A DNA stretch of 64,000 nt from Dermatophagoides farinae. Its lineage: Eukaryota > Arthropoda > Arachnida > Sarcoptiformes > Pyroglyphidae. This document shows, piece after piece, positions 12,401-25,088 of the stretch (within the stretch, counting starts at the first letter, position 1; every line of letters begins with the position of its first letter). The translations under genes were made by a program, and so were the position numbers. Location: the NCBI RefSeq assembly GCF_024713945.1, contig NC_134683.1, positions 2,977,501 through 3,041,500 on the forward strand. Reading direction: 5' to 3'. Under the pieces are notes generated by a model. The model was given only the letters and a program-made list of their open reading frames with translations. It searched no databases and was not told the DNA's origin.

Positions 12401-13452
12401 GAATAGAAAAGCTAAATGGAAAAATTCAAATTTCAACTAAAAATATCCATTTTTACTACTGAACAGTAATAATGAATGAATATTCTGACATGAAAACCCG
12501 CGCGCACATACACACACGCACAAGCATTGAATTAAGTGTGGTGGTTCAGTCGGATCATTTGGATCAGACATTTTTCAAAAAATTTCTGGAATGAATAAAA
12601 TGACAAAAAAAAATAAGACAGAAAAAAAATGTGTGAAAATGTTTAATGCCACACATTTATAATACTAATACGTGATGACATGTAAAAGAATTATTATCGA
12701 ATGGAATCGACTTTTTAGCTATAGAACATATATATAGATGAATATATTTCTTAATTCTTGGAAAATTCTTAGCAATGAATTGTGAATGAAAATGAAAATG
12801 CTTAGGTCAGATAAAAGTTCACATCATCATCATCATCATCATACATAACCGCGTATGGTGTGTGTGTGTGTGTGTGTAATTGATGCCACAAAATTTTTCG
12901 AGTAAATAAGATAGATTGAGTGAACGAATGAGTGATATGGATTCAAAAAGTTTTTTTCTTCCCAATCCCCCTCCTCTCTCCAGAAACAACAGCAGCGCTA
13001 CATTAGCTATTTTTGTTTTTTTTTTATTCTAAAAAGAATAAAAAAAAACAATTGCGTCAAAGGGGGGAATCATTGGGGAGCAAAAACAAATTTGAATTTG
13101 AATCTTGAATGAATGATGAGAAAAGAGAGAAGGAGGCTTTAAGGGCTGAAGGCGAAATAGTTGGGAGGTTAGTGATGAGAATATTCTTAGGAGATAGAGA
13201 GAGAGAGGCATGGAGGTGACGATTCTTTATGTGTTGATTATGATGATGATGATGGTGATGGCAACGGCGGTGATAGCTGAGTTTATTTTTATTTATTTAT
13301 TTATTTTTTTTCTTCATTCATATTCTTAGGAAAATCTTTGAAAGATTTTCAATGATTGTTAATACATACACACACATACACCATACTAAAACAGGAATCG
13401 TATAGCTTATTTGACATAGTTATTGGCATTGTCGTCGATGGATGGATATTAT

Positions 13453-13486
<34 letters not shown>

Positions 13487-15285
13487 CCATATCCATCGCT
13501 TTCGTAATCTTCTGTGTGTGTGTGTGTTTGAAAAATTAAGAGAGAAAAACCTTACACGGCATGCCAAAAACATCTATTCGATACGCCCATCAAAAATGAG
13601 GAGTTTCAGACGATGTCATCATCATCGTAGTCGTCGTCGTCGTCGTTGTTGTTGTTTGTCTTCATCACATTTTCTTTTACACATAGAAGAAGACGAAACA
13701 AAGTTATTAGCCGGATAATTTTTTATTTTCAACACAAGCAAAAAAAAAACGAAACGAAACCCGATTACGTTTTGGTTTTCACGTTGCCATTGCCAATTGA
13801 TTGATGACATTATCCACAACAACATTATCATACACACACACACACACGCACACACCCCCTTTAACTTTAATTATTGACTTTTTTTCTCTTTTTATTTTTT
13901 TTCATGAAAATTCTATTCTCGCATGTCATTAGCCCATCACCATCACCATATTCAAATGCGAATGGACTTGAGATTCTTAAACTTTGAGAAAAGACATCAT
14001 AGTCTCGTCTCACTGTTCGATAATTCTGGTTGAATGATTGATAGTGAAAAAGAAAATTTTCAATTTAACAAAATTAAAAATTCATTTGAATTTGAATTTT
14101 TCTCTTTGACAAATCAAGTTAAGTTGAATCAGATTTTTATTCAGATTTGGTTTTTCGAAACAGATAGAAATTAACATGACCAAAAAAAAAATTGGGTCAC
14201 TCTTTTTTTTTCTCGGTAAATACGGAAATGGAAATTCCATTTTTCAACAATTTGTTGAATCATAATAATGGTGATGAATTTGATTTTGGTTCCAAAACAA
14301 ACAAACAAACAAACAATTTGGTGATGGTAAAATATTATTTACACATTCGTGCTTGTCTAGTCTTGCGCAAGAATTTCGGTCGTACGTGTCGTTTGTTTTG
14401 TTTGTTTTTTTCATTCATTTTTTTTCACTTGTGTCTGACCAATTTCAATTAATCAAATGAATAGCATGATGATAGGTACTATACCTGTGAACAAAACAAA
14501 AAAAAATTATCATTTTATGGTTGATGTTCATAATTTACCATTATTCAAAACAAACCAAAAAAATAATAACGAAAACAAGCAACATTCAATGGTAATAATC
14601 ATTGTTCATTTTTTTTTTGTCTTTTATTCACTCATTTTGCCGTAGTCTTGTCATAATTAATTACTTTTTTTTCCTGTGTGTGTGTGTGTGTGTTTGCAAT
14701 TGCCGAATCCAAAAAAAAAAAATGTTTTTCTTTTTCTAGCTTTTGAATATACCATATATACAAACACGCACATTTTCGGATGATTAACACTTAGTTTTTT
14801 TTCCAAATTCATTCACTTTTTTTTGTTAGAATAAAATAACCGCAGAGCGAGAGAGAGAAAATATGAATTTTTTTTTTTGGATGAATTATAAATGTGTTGT
14901 TTATACATGTTCAATTTATATACGAATTATTCATTCATTCATTTATCATGAAAATAATTGTTTACCATTTATTTCTATACACATTCTATATTCATTCGTT
15001 TGTTTGTTTTCTGGCCAAATAACTAATAATAATTTTCATTTTTATATTTCATTTTTTTTGCAACATTTTCATTTTTCTTTCTTCGTTCGTTTACCATCAT
15101 CATCATCATCATCATCATCATCACCATCACCACCACCATTTCAAATGCAATATGAAAATGACGGAACAAATCGTCTGGAACATAATAACAACAAATGATG
15201 AATTTTTTTTTTGTTTCTTGTAGAGAAACAATATAAATTATTGGAAAAAGGGTTAAACGATCATCAGCCTCATCAACAACAATAA
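11317..15285 (+). CDS. BLOC1S2: BLOC-1 complex subunit 2 (BLOS2), three exons
   Basis: This is a small coiled-coil subunit of BLOC-1 (and BORC), which acts in lysosome-related organelle biogenesis and endosome/lysosome positioning. The exons are 11317-11518, 11648-11872 and 15224-15285, with phase 1 at both junctions, giving about 162 aa (human 142). Residues ~7-25 are a Gln/Glu-rich insertion. Then come the conserved EELFGNIKNYI segment, EDYKLLETMN across the first junction, a long amphipathic helix, and DAYSKRL. The last exon, placed by phase and similarity, supplies EKQYKLLEKG, matching the family ending KLEAKYKKLEK. Intron 1 is 129 bp; intron 2 is about 3.35 kb. A cryptic acceptor at 12000-12001 would give only an EHW ending and is less likely. 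The start lies ~280 bp after the FUT8 stop on the same strand. An AATAAA is at 15478-15483. Confidence 0.88.
11873..15223 (+). other. BLOC1S2 intron 2, repeat-rich
   Basis: This 3.35-kb interval holds (TG)n at 12363-12393, 12859-12878 and 13509-13527, (AC)n at 13457-13484 and 13833-13847, a GTC/CGT run at 13628-13645 and (ATC)n at 15096-15122. No exon of another gene was recognised. The open frames inside it (for example 13356-13718 and 14863-15198) follow these repeats. Confidence 0.6.
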
Positions 15286-17695
15286 CAATAATCAAAATTA
15301 GCTAAATCAGCAACAACAATAAGAATCAACAAATCAATCATCAAGTGATTGACATATGGTTGATAAAATTCATCGATGAATCACACGCACACCCATACAG
15401 ACACATTATGTAGACAACAAACAAACAAAAATGATTCATCAAAATGATTGGATTTGGATTTTTGCAGAATATTCAAAAATAAAAGAAGAAAAAAAAGAAT
15501 TTCAACCCGTTTGGATCATCATCGTAGTACATTGTTACCGGAATTTTTTTTTGCCACCATCAATTTGATTTATATTTATTTGATGGTAATTGTAAAATTA
15601 ACAAAAACAAAAAAAAAATTTCAAATTCTTTTTTGTTTATTTTATTTTCATTTGATTATATGTTCTTCTTGTTAATAATAACTAAATGAATATATTCCAA
15701 TTTGAATGGTGATGATCAGAAAATTGTTTTCCATTCGATTCTGGAAAATTCATTCAGGTCAATATCATGGTGTGAATTTTAGTTATTCTGTTGAAATTTT
15801 TTTTTCAAAATTAAATGAAATCCCACTCTCTCTTGCCTAAAAAAAAGCCGCATCATCATCATGATGTAAAATTTTAGCTAATTAATTTTTGTTGTTGTTG
15901 TTGTTGTTTATATTCACAAATGCCGATTTAATTACATCATCATCATCATCATTGGAAATTCATAATATAAAACAAATCAGAATGTTCATCCAATTTCCAT
16001 TTTGGATTTTTGTTTTCATTTACTCATGGTACACAATTGGCCATCAATAAGAAAGAGAAAATCTTGACAGAAAACATGGAATAATATAATAAATAATGTT
16101 TACATTTTTTTCTCTCTCTCTCTCTCTTTTACCACGTAATGTCTGTCATGAAGTAAAAAAAATTTCCACACACTAATTCAATCACAAATTGATTCACATT
16201 CATTATACACTGCATATGGACCTTTTTTTCTGGTAATCAATTTTTTTTTGTTCGGAAATCCAATCAATCGATAAATGTTTGCGTGTGTTTTTTATACCAT
16301 CACCATCATCATCTATTAGTGTTACAAGATGATCATTTTTTTTTCTTTCAGAAAAAAATCATGGTAAATATTTACATACATCAATGGAATTTTTATTTGC
16401 ATTTCGAAAAAAAAAAATTTTTTTTTCATTTTATATTCATTGAAATGTACAAACACACACGCGTAAACACACACACACAAAATTTGTGAATGTTTCAATG
16501 ATTCTTTTTTTTTCTTTCTCATTCATTTTTCTTTTCAATTCTTGTATTTCACACTAAATATATTTGATGCTGTTATTTTTATTTACTCTGGATTTATGAT
16601 GACGATGATGATGGGATCAAGGTTCTTTGTTCAATCGTTTCATTCAGTGGTTTTTTTGCTTCTGATTGTCATTATTCTAATTCAATTTATTATCACCACC
16701 ATCGTCATCATTTATAACGGTGATTGTAATCAATCAATCAATCAAAAATGGAAATAGTCGTAAATATTTGATACTGTTTTTTTTTCATCCATCCAATGTT
16801 TGTTATTACTGTTTGTTTTCTCGATGAATAGGTAAATGGACTCAATATTATTGCCATCATCATCATCATCATCATGGTTGCACCGAATTTGATCGATGTG
16901 GTATGTCAAAATATTGAAAGACAGAAAGATCTGAATGAATAATCACCATGATCATCATCATCATTCGAATGTGAATGAACGTGATCTAGAATTTTTTCAT
17001 TCACATCAAAAAAAAAATGAACATGAATAAATATGGAAATTCTTCGAAAAAAAACGAAAAAAAAATCGATTCCATTTCCGTTTGTTGTTGTGAACAGCAA
17101 AAAAAAATTTGAATTTTATTGATGATGATGATGATGATTTTACTGCCGACGTTCCTTTTAATTCCTTTTCTCTCTTGCTCTTTCTCTCGATACATATATG
17201 TATTAATTGTCATCATGGTCGTCGTATACCCTCTTCTGGAACTTTTTTTTTTTGCCCATAAAAAATGATATCAAACAGAGAAAAAAAAAACAAAACAAAA
17301 CAAATGAAAAAAAACAACAAAAACAAAAGTATAATAAAAATTTTCAAAAAAAAAAACAACAACAACAACAAAAAAAAACATAATGGTCATCATCATCATC
17401 GTTGGCCATGAATGAACATTATCATCATTAAAACCCATATATATAGCTAAAATGATCTTAATTTGCTCTCAAACACGCACACACAGACACTCATACACAT
17501 TTGAATAAATATTCATCATCATGGTGGTCGTCTTCTATGACGACCATGATTTCAATATCAACCAAACATTTTCATAAAATTTCCTTCATTTTCATTTTCA
17601 TTTTGTTTTTCATCATTTTACCAGAAAAAATAGAATATATATACCAATTTATAATGAAAAATATTCTGATTTCTAGTTTATTCCGGTTCTGGTAA

Positions 17696-17730
<35 letters not shown>

Positions 17731-20490
17731 GGTAAAACACAATAACAACAGAATAAAATTCAACAACAGCTACAAAAAACAAACAATTCATTTTCATTCA
17801 AAAAAATAAAATCTAATTAAATTAATTTGATCTAATTAAAACTAATAGCTGCTGCTCTAGCTCAATATATATTGTTATATGTTATTTCATCATTCATTCG
17901 AAACTTTAAAAAAAATTTTTTCAAATGTACCACTATAATAATATAATACTAATAATGTTTACTGTTGTCAATTCATCATTATGATGATGATGATGATGAT
18001 GATGATAATAAAGTTTATGCAAAAACAAAAACAAAAACAAAAAAAAAACTCTCTAGACATTCAAAAAAAAAAACAAACAAAAAAAAACAACGAAAATAGA
18101 ATTAGCCAAAAAAAACAAAACAACAAAACAAAAAATTTGCATAATTCTAATTGGTAATTCTTCATGCATCAAATGGTGTTCATCATCACCAAGAATAATG
18201 AATAATTATACTTTATAAACTGAATCTTTAATTGTCATTTGTGGTACCATTCATTCATTCATTCATTCATTCATATGGCAAAATGGACGAAATTGAATGG
18301 AAGAAAAAATTGAATTGAATTCCAGTAGAATTTAATGATCCTGATGTTGTTGTTGTTGTCTTCTTCGAAATAATAATTCCATTTGATTCTTTGACGAAAA
18401 AAAAACAAAATTTTTGATGATGATGATGGTAGTAGGTTGTTTCAATTGAAAGAATTTTGTCTAGTTTCATATCAGATTGACAACTATATGATTTACTTGT
18501 GTGTGTCTTGGTCTACAAATCATATTTTCGACATTTAATGAGTGGAAAAAATTTTTCATATCATGTTGTAACCAACCAGACGATGCTTGAATTTTTTTCC
18601 TTTTTAAAATTATTTTTTTTACCATTTTGAAATGCAATAAAACAACAACAACAGCATAAAGTGGAAAGCATCAATAAACCAGCGCCAGGCAACAAGTTAT
18701 TATATGTGATGAGTGGGAGCGATTTTGTGGCAATCTGCCGACAATATGGCACATACACGCACACACACACATACCAGACAACCAACCAAAAAAAAAAATC
18801 AAACCACAAACACAAACTTACAAGACATGGTCTGGATAATTTTTTTGTTGTTGTTTTGTTACTGGATTACTTTATCATCATAATGATCTGGTACAAAAAT
18901 TCATTTTCATCAACTAATATATATATATATATATCATGATTTGTTCCATTCATTTTTTAGGTTTTCTAAAAATACCTATTTATTTTTTTCGTATTAAAAA
19001 TTCAATTTAAATCGATATTGATCCAATTGAATAAATTTTTATTGGATTTTAATTTCGTTGTACACTATGGACGCATGGGCAACCTGTAAATAAAATCTGG
19101 CAAAAAAAACATGTTGATTACACAGTGCCGTATATATACGATAAGATTCCGATTCTTAAATTCCAAGAATGTTGAGGATTGTTTTTTTTTTAAATCGCAT
19201 TAAATATTAGACAGCGTTTTACTGTATATCTCATTACTTTTCTTTTTGGCTCATTGATATTATCGTCGTCGTCGTCGTCGTCGTCTGTATTTGTGTGTAA
19301 ATGGTGGTAAAATTGGTAAAAAAAAAAATTTGTCTTCTGTTCTTCGATGTCTGCTGCAATGTGTTGTTTTGTTTGTTTGTTTGTATGAAAGAAAGAAAGA
19401 ACTTTATGGGCAATCACACACCACACATACACACACCGATTTTTTTTTTTTAGAAGTCCAAAACGACTACGACGACGATGATGATGATAGTTTTCTACCA
19501 GATTTTAGTTTGTCGATGTTGATCATTGTAACAACAAGAAAATAGTGAAATTTTTTTTTCTTTTTAAAGAAAAAGAAAAACACCGGTACCGGCATTATTA
19601 ATGTCCATCCACAAACAGCAACAACAACAACAACAACAATATAGGTGTTTAAAACAGGGGGTCCATTGTGTTTCAATTGAATTTTTGTTTTCTAATTATG
19701 AATAAATTAATTAATTAAATGCATATCATCATCATCAAGGATCATCCCAATTTTTTTTTGTCAATGCACATCGTTTTTTTTTTTTGATTTAATTTCCAAT
19801 TGATATATACACTTGTTGCCTGTGAACATGAATGATTAAAAGTAAATGTGTGTGTGCGTATATCGATCAATTGATTGATTGTTTTGATACATATGTTTCA
19901 AAAAATCGAAACAATCTCATCATCATCATCATTATTTATCAATCAATCAATTAAAATTGGGAAAAAAAATTGCACAACTTTTTTAGCTATTTGGTGTTTT
20001 TTTTATATAAATAGCACGATAATAATCATCGTCGTGTGATATCTGTGACTACCATTATTATTATAAAATGATTGATGATCATTATCGATTGGATAAAATG
20101 CGATAACAAAATACAAAAAAAAGATGATGATGCTACCCGTTTTTTTTTCTTGTTTGTTTCGGCTTGGAATCCTTCTTATATTGACATGATGCTGATGATG
20201 ATATCTGATGATATGATTCAAGATATTTTTTTTTCTATATCAACACAGATCTAAAATTTCTGATCCAATATCGATCCGACAATAATAATTAATAATTAAT
20301 CAATCGAAAAAAGAAAAATCATGTTGTTGACATTTTTCGATAATTTTTCAATGCATCAATTCCATTATTATAATTTTTCAATCAATTCTAATTCGATTCG
20401 AAATTTTAATCAATCATCATCAACGATTAATTTCAACAACGAATCATCAATGATAAAACGACCAAAAAACCAATCAACAACAACAACAAA
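15286..20490. other. Intergenic stretch between BLOC1S2 and the Vein-like gene
   Basis: Mostly (ATC)n, (CAA)n, A/T runs and (TG)n (for example 17696-17728), with (CGT)n at 19262-19285. Two higher-complexity patches stand out: 16596-17261, a candidate mini-gene listed separately, and 18660-18760, which is GC-richer and has no recognisable protein. Confidence 0.5.
16596..17261 (+). CDS. Candidate small secreted Cys/His-rich protein (uncertain)
   Basis: I do not recognise this. The best-supported piece is a 69-nt exon at 16832-16900. It has an AATAG acceptor and a G|GTATGT donor, both phase 1, and encodes KWTQYYC, seven His, then GCTEFDRC. Upstream, an ATG at 16596 opens a strongly hydrophobic segment (FLLLIVIILIQF) that could be a signal sequence. 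It ends with a phase-1 donor (AACG|GTGATT at 16719/16720) that would join in frame. Downstream, a possible acceptor at 17096-17097 leads to a frame ending FTADV...CINCHHGRRIPSSG...CP at TAA 17261, but it starts in an A run. The three exons are phase-compatible. The whole could be chance in low-complexity DNA. Confidence 0.25.
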
Positions 20491-23400
20491 ATGAAGTTTT
20501 TCTTTTATTTATCGAATATTCTTCATCGTTTATTATTGTTGGAAATTTTTTCATTCATAAATATAAAACGGCAACCAAACGATATTATTTATCGGCCATC
20601 ATCATCATCATCATCAACATCACATTTGTCATTGATTTGTTATCATTTATCATCATATGATAATCAGAATAATAATTTTAAATTTAAAAAATCATCACAT
20701 TATCATCATCATAAAACGCAATCATTTTACGAAAGAATCATACGATTCCTAATTATGACTATAATGATAATGACTATTGTAAATAATATGACAATATCGT
20801 TGGCCGATGATGTTGATGATAAAAGCCGAAAAAATCACATCAATAATAGTAGCCATATTTATGATGAATATAATGGACAATCAACAGGTCAAATCAATGA
20901 ACTTGTTGAATCTATGATGATTGATACAAATATAACAACATCACCTGTGAATAGGATATCATCATCATCACCATTATTGCTCGTAAATAATAAAATTAAA
21001 AAATTAACAAAACGTTCATCATCATCATCATCATCGATGATGATTATGATGAATCATAATCTACATCGTCATCATCATCAACATCATCCTCATTATCTTA
21101 ATCTTCAACAACAGCAACAGCAACAACAACAACAAAATCCACAAATAAACAGGCCGGAAACATCAACGGCCATGACAATGATAACAACAACATCGACAAA
21201 ATTACCGCCAACTACATATCATTATAATAATCAAAGGATAAATCATAATAAGCCGCAGCAACAACAAAATGAATGGCATTCCGCAATTCAACAACAACAA
21301 AAACAACAACAATATCGTACTCATGCAATAGGAATTTCATCCGATTGGATAAGAAAACGATCTCATCAGCCACCGTTGCTGTATAATCTAGGATTATCAC
21401 CATCATCATCATCATCATCATCGTCTTTATCATCCTCCTCCTCATCATCATCATCATCTTTATTTAAGAATGGTTATTATCGTCATCATTTACAACATTA
21501 TCAACAACAACAACAACAACATCAACCACAAAAACATCAACAACTTCAATTACAACATCAACGATTACAGCAACAACAATTACAACAACAACAGCAATGT
21601 CCGGAAGGACCACCAGAACAATGGTCACAACAATTAGATGTTGCTGGTAAAGCATTATTATCACCAATAGTATTTTATGGTGAATTGATCTCATTAGCTG
21701 AAGATTATGGTGGCCGTATTGGTGCAACATTTAGATTACTTAAATTAATTAAACCAGATGTGACAAAATTATCATCATCATCATCATCATCATCAACAAT
21801 AAATCATCATCATTCAATGATGAATCATAATAATAATGAAGATTTATCCATATTAATACCGAATCCTGAATATGAAACACAAGTAAAACTTTATTTTGTA
21901 CCAAATCAAAATGAAAGTATGGAAATACCATTCTGTGCACTTTATATGCCAGAAATTTGGAAAAAATTACGAACAAAAACTAGATATATTTTATTTGCAC
22001 AGCAACAAATTTTATCATCACGTGGATTTATGTTACCATCACATTCATCATCATCATCAACATCAACATCTAATAATAATAATAATAATGATCTTCATTC
22101 AAAATTTCATAATCATCGTCTATCATTTAATGATAATAATCGTATTGTTGTTGGCCATCAATTAATATCAATGATAACATATACGATACCAGAAACACTT
22201 AGTCGTAATACTAGTCGTTTAGTAAGAAAAATTCTTTGCCGTGATTGTGGTAAGTGTGATTCTTTTAATAACTTTTCAAAAAAAGAAAAAAAATATTTTA
22301 AATCTTCAACAACAACAACAACAACAAATTAACAAATTTTTGTTGTTGTTGTTGAAGTAGCAACAAATATTCAAAACAACAACAACAACAACAATTGAGT
22401 GTGTGTGTGTGTGTGTATGAGAAAATCCGGCTTGATTATAATTATCAAAATAGACAAAACAATTATAATCGAGAAAAAAAAACAAAACAAATGAATGATG
22501 GAAAGAAAACAAAATCGATTATATTGAAAGAATGTCAGATTCCCGGATCGGATTTTTTTTTCGTTTTGTTTTGTTTTGTTTCTCCTTCGTTTTTTTTTTG
22601 TTTTTATTATTTTTTTCTTTCATCATCATCATCAGTAGCCATAAAAATACTACCACTGCTACTACTACTAGTGAAAAAAAAATAGTAAATAGCAATAAGG
22701 GACAGGCCTAGCCTTCGAACAAGAAAAAAAATCGATTCTCACCATTCATATTCAAAAAGTCATTCTCTCCCACACACACACACAAATATGCCGCAAACGA
22801 ACAAAAAAAAAAATTGAAACAAAAAAAAAACTCCAGGACTTGACCTTTGGCTTTAAAGAATGATGTTGATGTTGATGATTGTTACAAGTACCATCATGAT
22901 CATCATCATCATCAATGATCGCTATGGATAGATGATTTGATCATCATTCCATATTTTTTTGATTAATGTAGCATTGATCAATTGATTGGAAAATTAATGT
23001 CAAAAGAATTTCAAAACATTCATAATTCTGTTATTATCAAAATTCTGCAGAATTAATGATTGCATCATTATTCCAAATTTTTCACACAATTTTTAAGCTG
23101 ATTGAAAATTTTGAATTTGAACAAAAATTTTTTGATTAAATTGCAATCACACACACACAGTGATCACAGAATGAAAAAAATTCAGCTACCTACTACTACT
23201 GAAGCCAAAATGATGATTATATGATGAAAATTTGCTCTACATTTTTCAATGCAAATGAATAAAAAAAAAATTGTTGTTGTTGTTGTTGAAAATAAAAATA
23301 AAAAAAAACTATTGCCCCGGACACACACACACACACACGCATACCATGAACATTTGAAGAACCTGAACGTAAACGTAAATAAAAAAAAAATAACGACACT

Positions 23401-25046
23401 ATGTATATATATAAATGAATGTGGAACACACCTTAGTTTTTTATTTTGTTAGTTTCGTTCAATATGTTTCAATCTTCGTTCTCTCTTCATGTGTGTGTGT
23501 GTGTGTGTGTATGAATGTAACAAGTCTAATTTGTCTATTGTCGTCAACAACCAACAACAACAACAACAGCACATCACAATATTCTTGGCCAAAGCCAGTT
23601 CCTGGATTCCTTTCTTTTCATCATCATCATCATCATATATGATGATGATGATAATAATAAAAATGTTTGCCGCGCCATCATCATCATCATCTGGGTTTTA
23701 AAATAGATTTCTCTCTCTCTCTTATTCACACTGCGGTACTTTTTTCTTTAGTTTAGTTTAGTTTTAATTTTTTTTCCTGGTCCTTTTTCAATCTGGTCAT
23801 TTTTTTTATTATTATTATTACTAACTTGTCAAGATGTCGGTCTGTTTTTTTTTTGTTTTGCTGTATATACACAGATATTTCTGGATAAACTTATAACAGA
23901 TCTAACTACTTACTACACTACTTATTACTATGATCGATGAATAAGAATTTTTTTTCAATTTTCGGTCTTTTTTTCCATCTATCTATCTCGATATATCTCG
24001 ATTTGATTTGTTTTGATCAATCAATCTCTTTTTTTTTTTGAATATCAATTTTGTGTGTTTAAATTTTTTTTTATTTATTTTTTTTTTGCCCACCCACAAG
24101 TGGAATTTAAATAATGAGATAGGCTAGGGAGGGCTTAATTGTGACATATTGCTCATTATTCATTAACCTGTGTGTCATTTACCTGGGTTTCATTATAAAG
24201 ATTCTCCACACATACATACATCTCAAGTATACAAATGATGATCATATTTGATGATGGATTTTTTCAATTTTCCATCATCATCATCATCATTATTGATTTG
24301 ATATCGTTTTTTTCTGGATCGATCAACTATGGCCCCTGTGGGTATATATGATTCATTGACGTTTGTACATACATTGATTCTGTGTGTTTGATTTTGTTTT
24401 GTTTTGTTTTTCACTCGTGCTGATATATATTGTTGATGATCGATCCGGCATTGATTGATTGATTGAAATAATAATAATAATAATAATAATAACACCATTT
24501 GAAACAAAAGTTCACCACTTGGATATTTACAGTTGTTGACCTTTTCTGTTGTTGTTGGAATTTATCGTTGTTTTTCAAGGTTTTTTTTTCTTGCAATTTT
24601 CATTTGTTTTTATTTTGACTTTTTGTATTGATTAATGAACCACTTGTGTCTGGTTTGGTTTCAAATGGTATTTTTTTTTTTTTTTTTTTTGAATATTTTC
24701 AAAATGAAAGAGAGAAATTCCTTTTTTTTGTCTGCCTAGAAACACAACAGACAACAACAATACTAACAGACGATCTCTCTCATCGATACATTGATCATAA
24801 GTGTTGATTGATCATAAGTATTGACAACAACAACAACAACAATGAGAAAACAATATTGTTACATTTTTGACATCTAAAAAAAATAGAGAAAGAGAGAGAG
24901 ATTGAGATATATAGAATAATAATTTGTAAATTACTTTTGATCCATCCACTTGTTGCTATGATGATGTTGATGATGATGATGATCAATTCTTTGACGTTGT
25001 TGTTTGTGTGTGGGCTGCTGATACATTATGATGATGATGATGATGG

Positions 25047-25088
<42 letters not shown>

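Noticed and set aside
20003-20221. Minus-strand frame overlapping the 5' flank of the Vein-like gene
   Set aside because: Built on ATC/GAT repeats with no conserved features.
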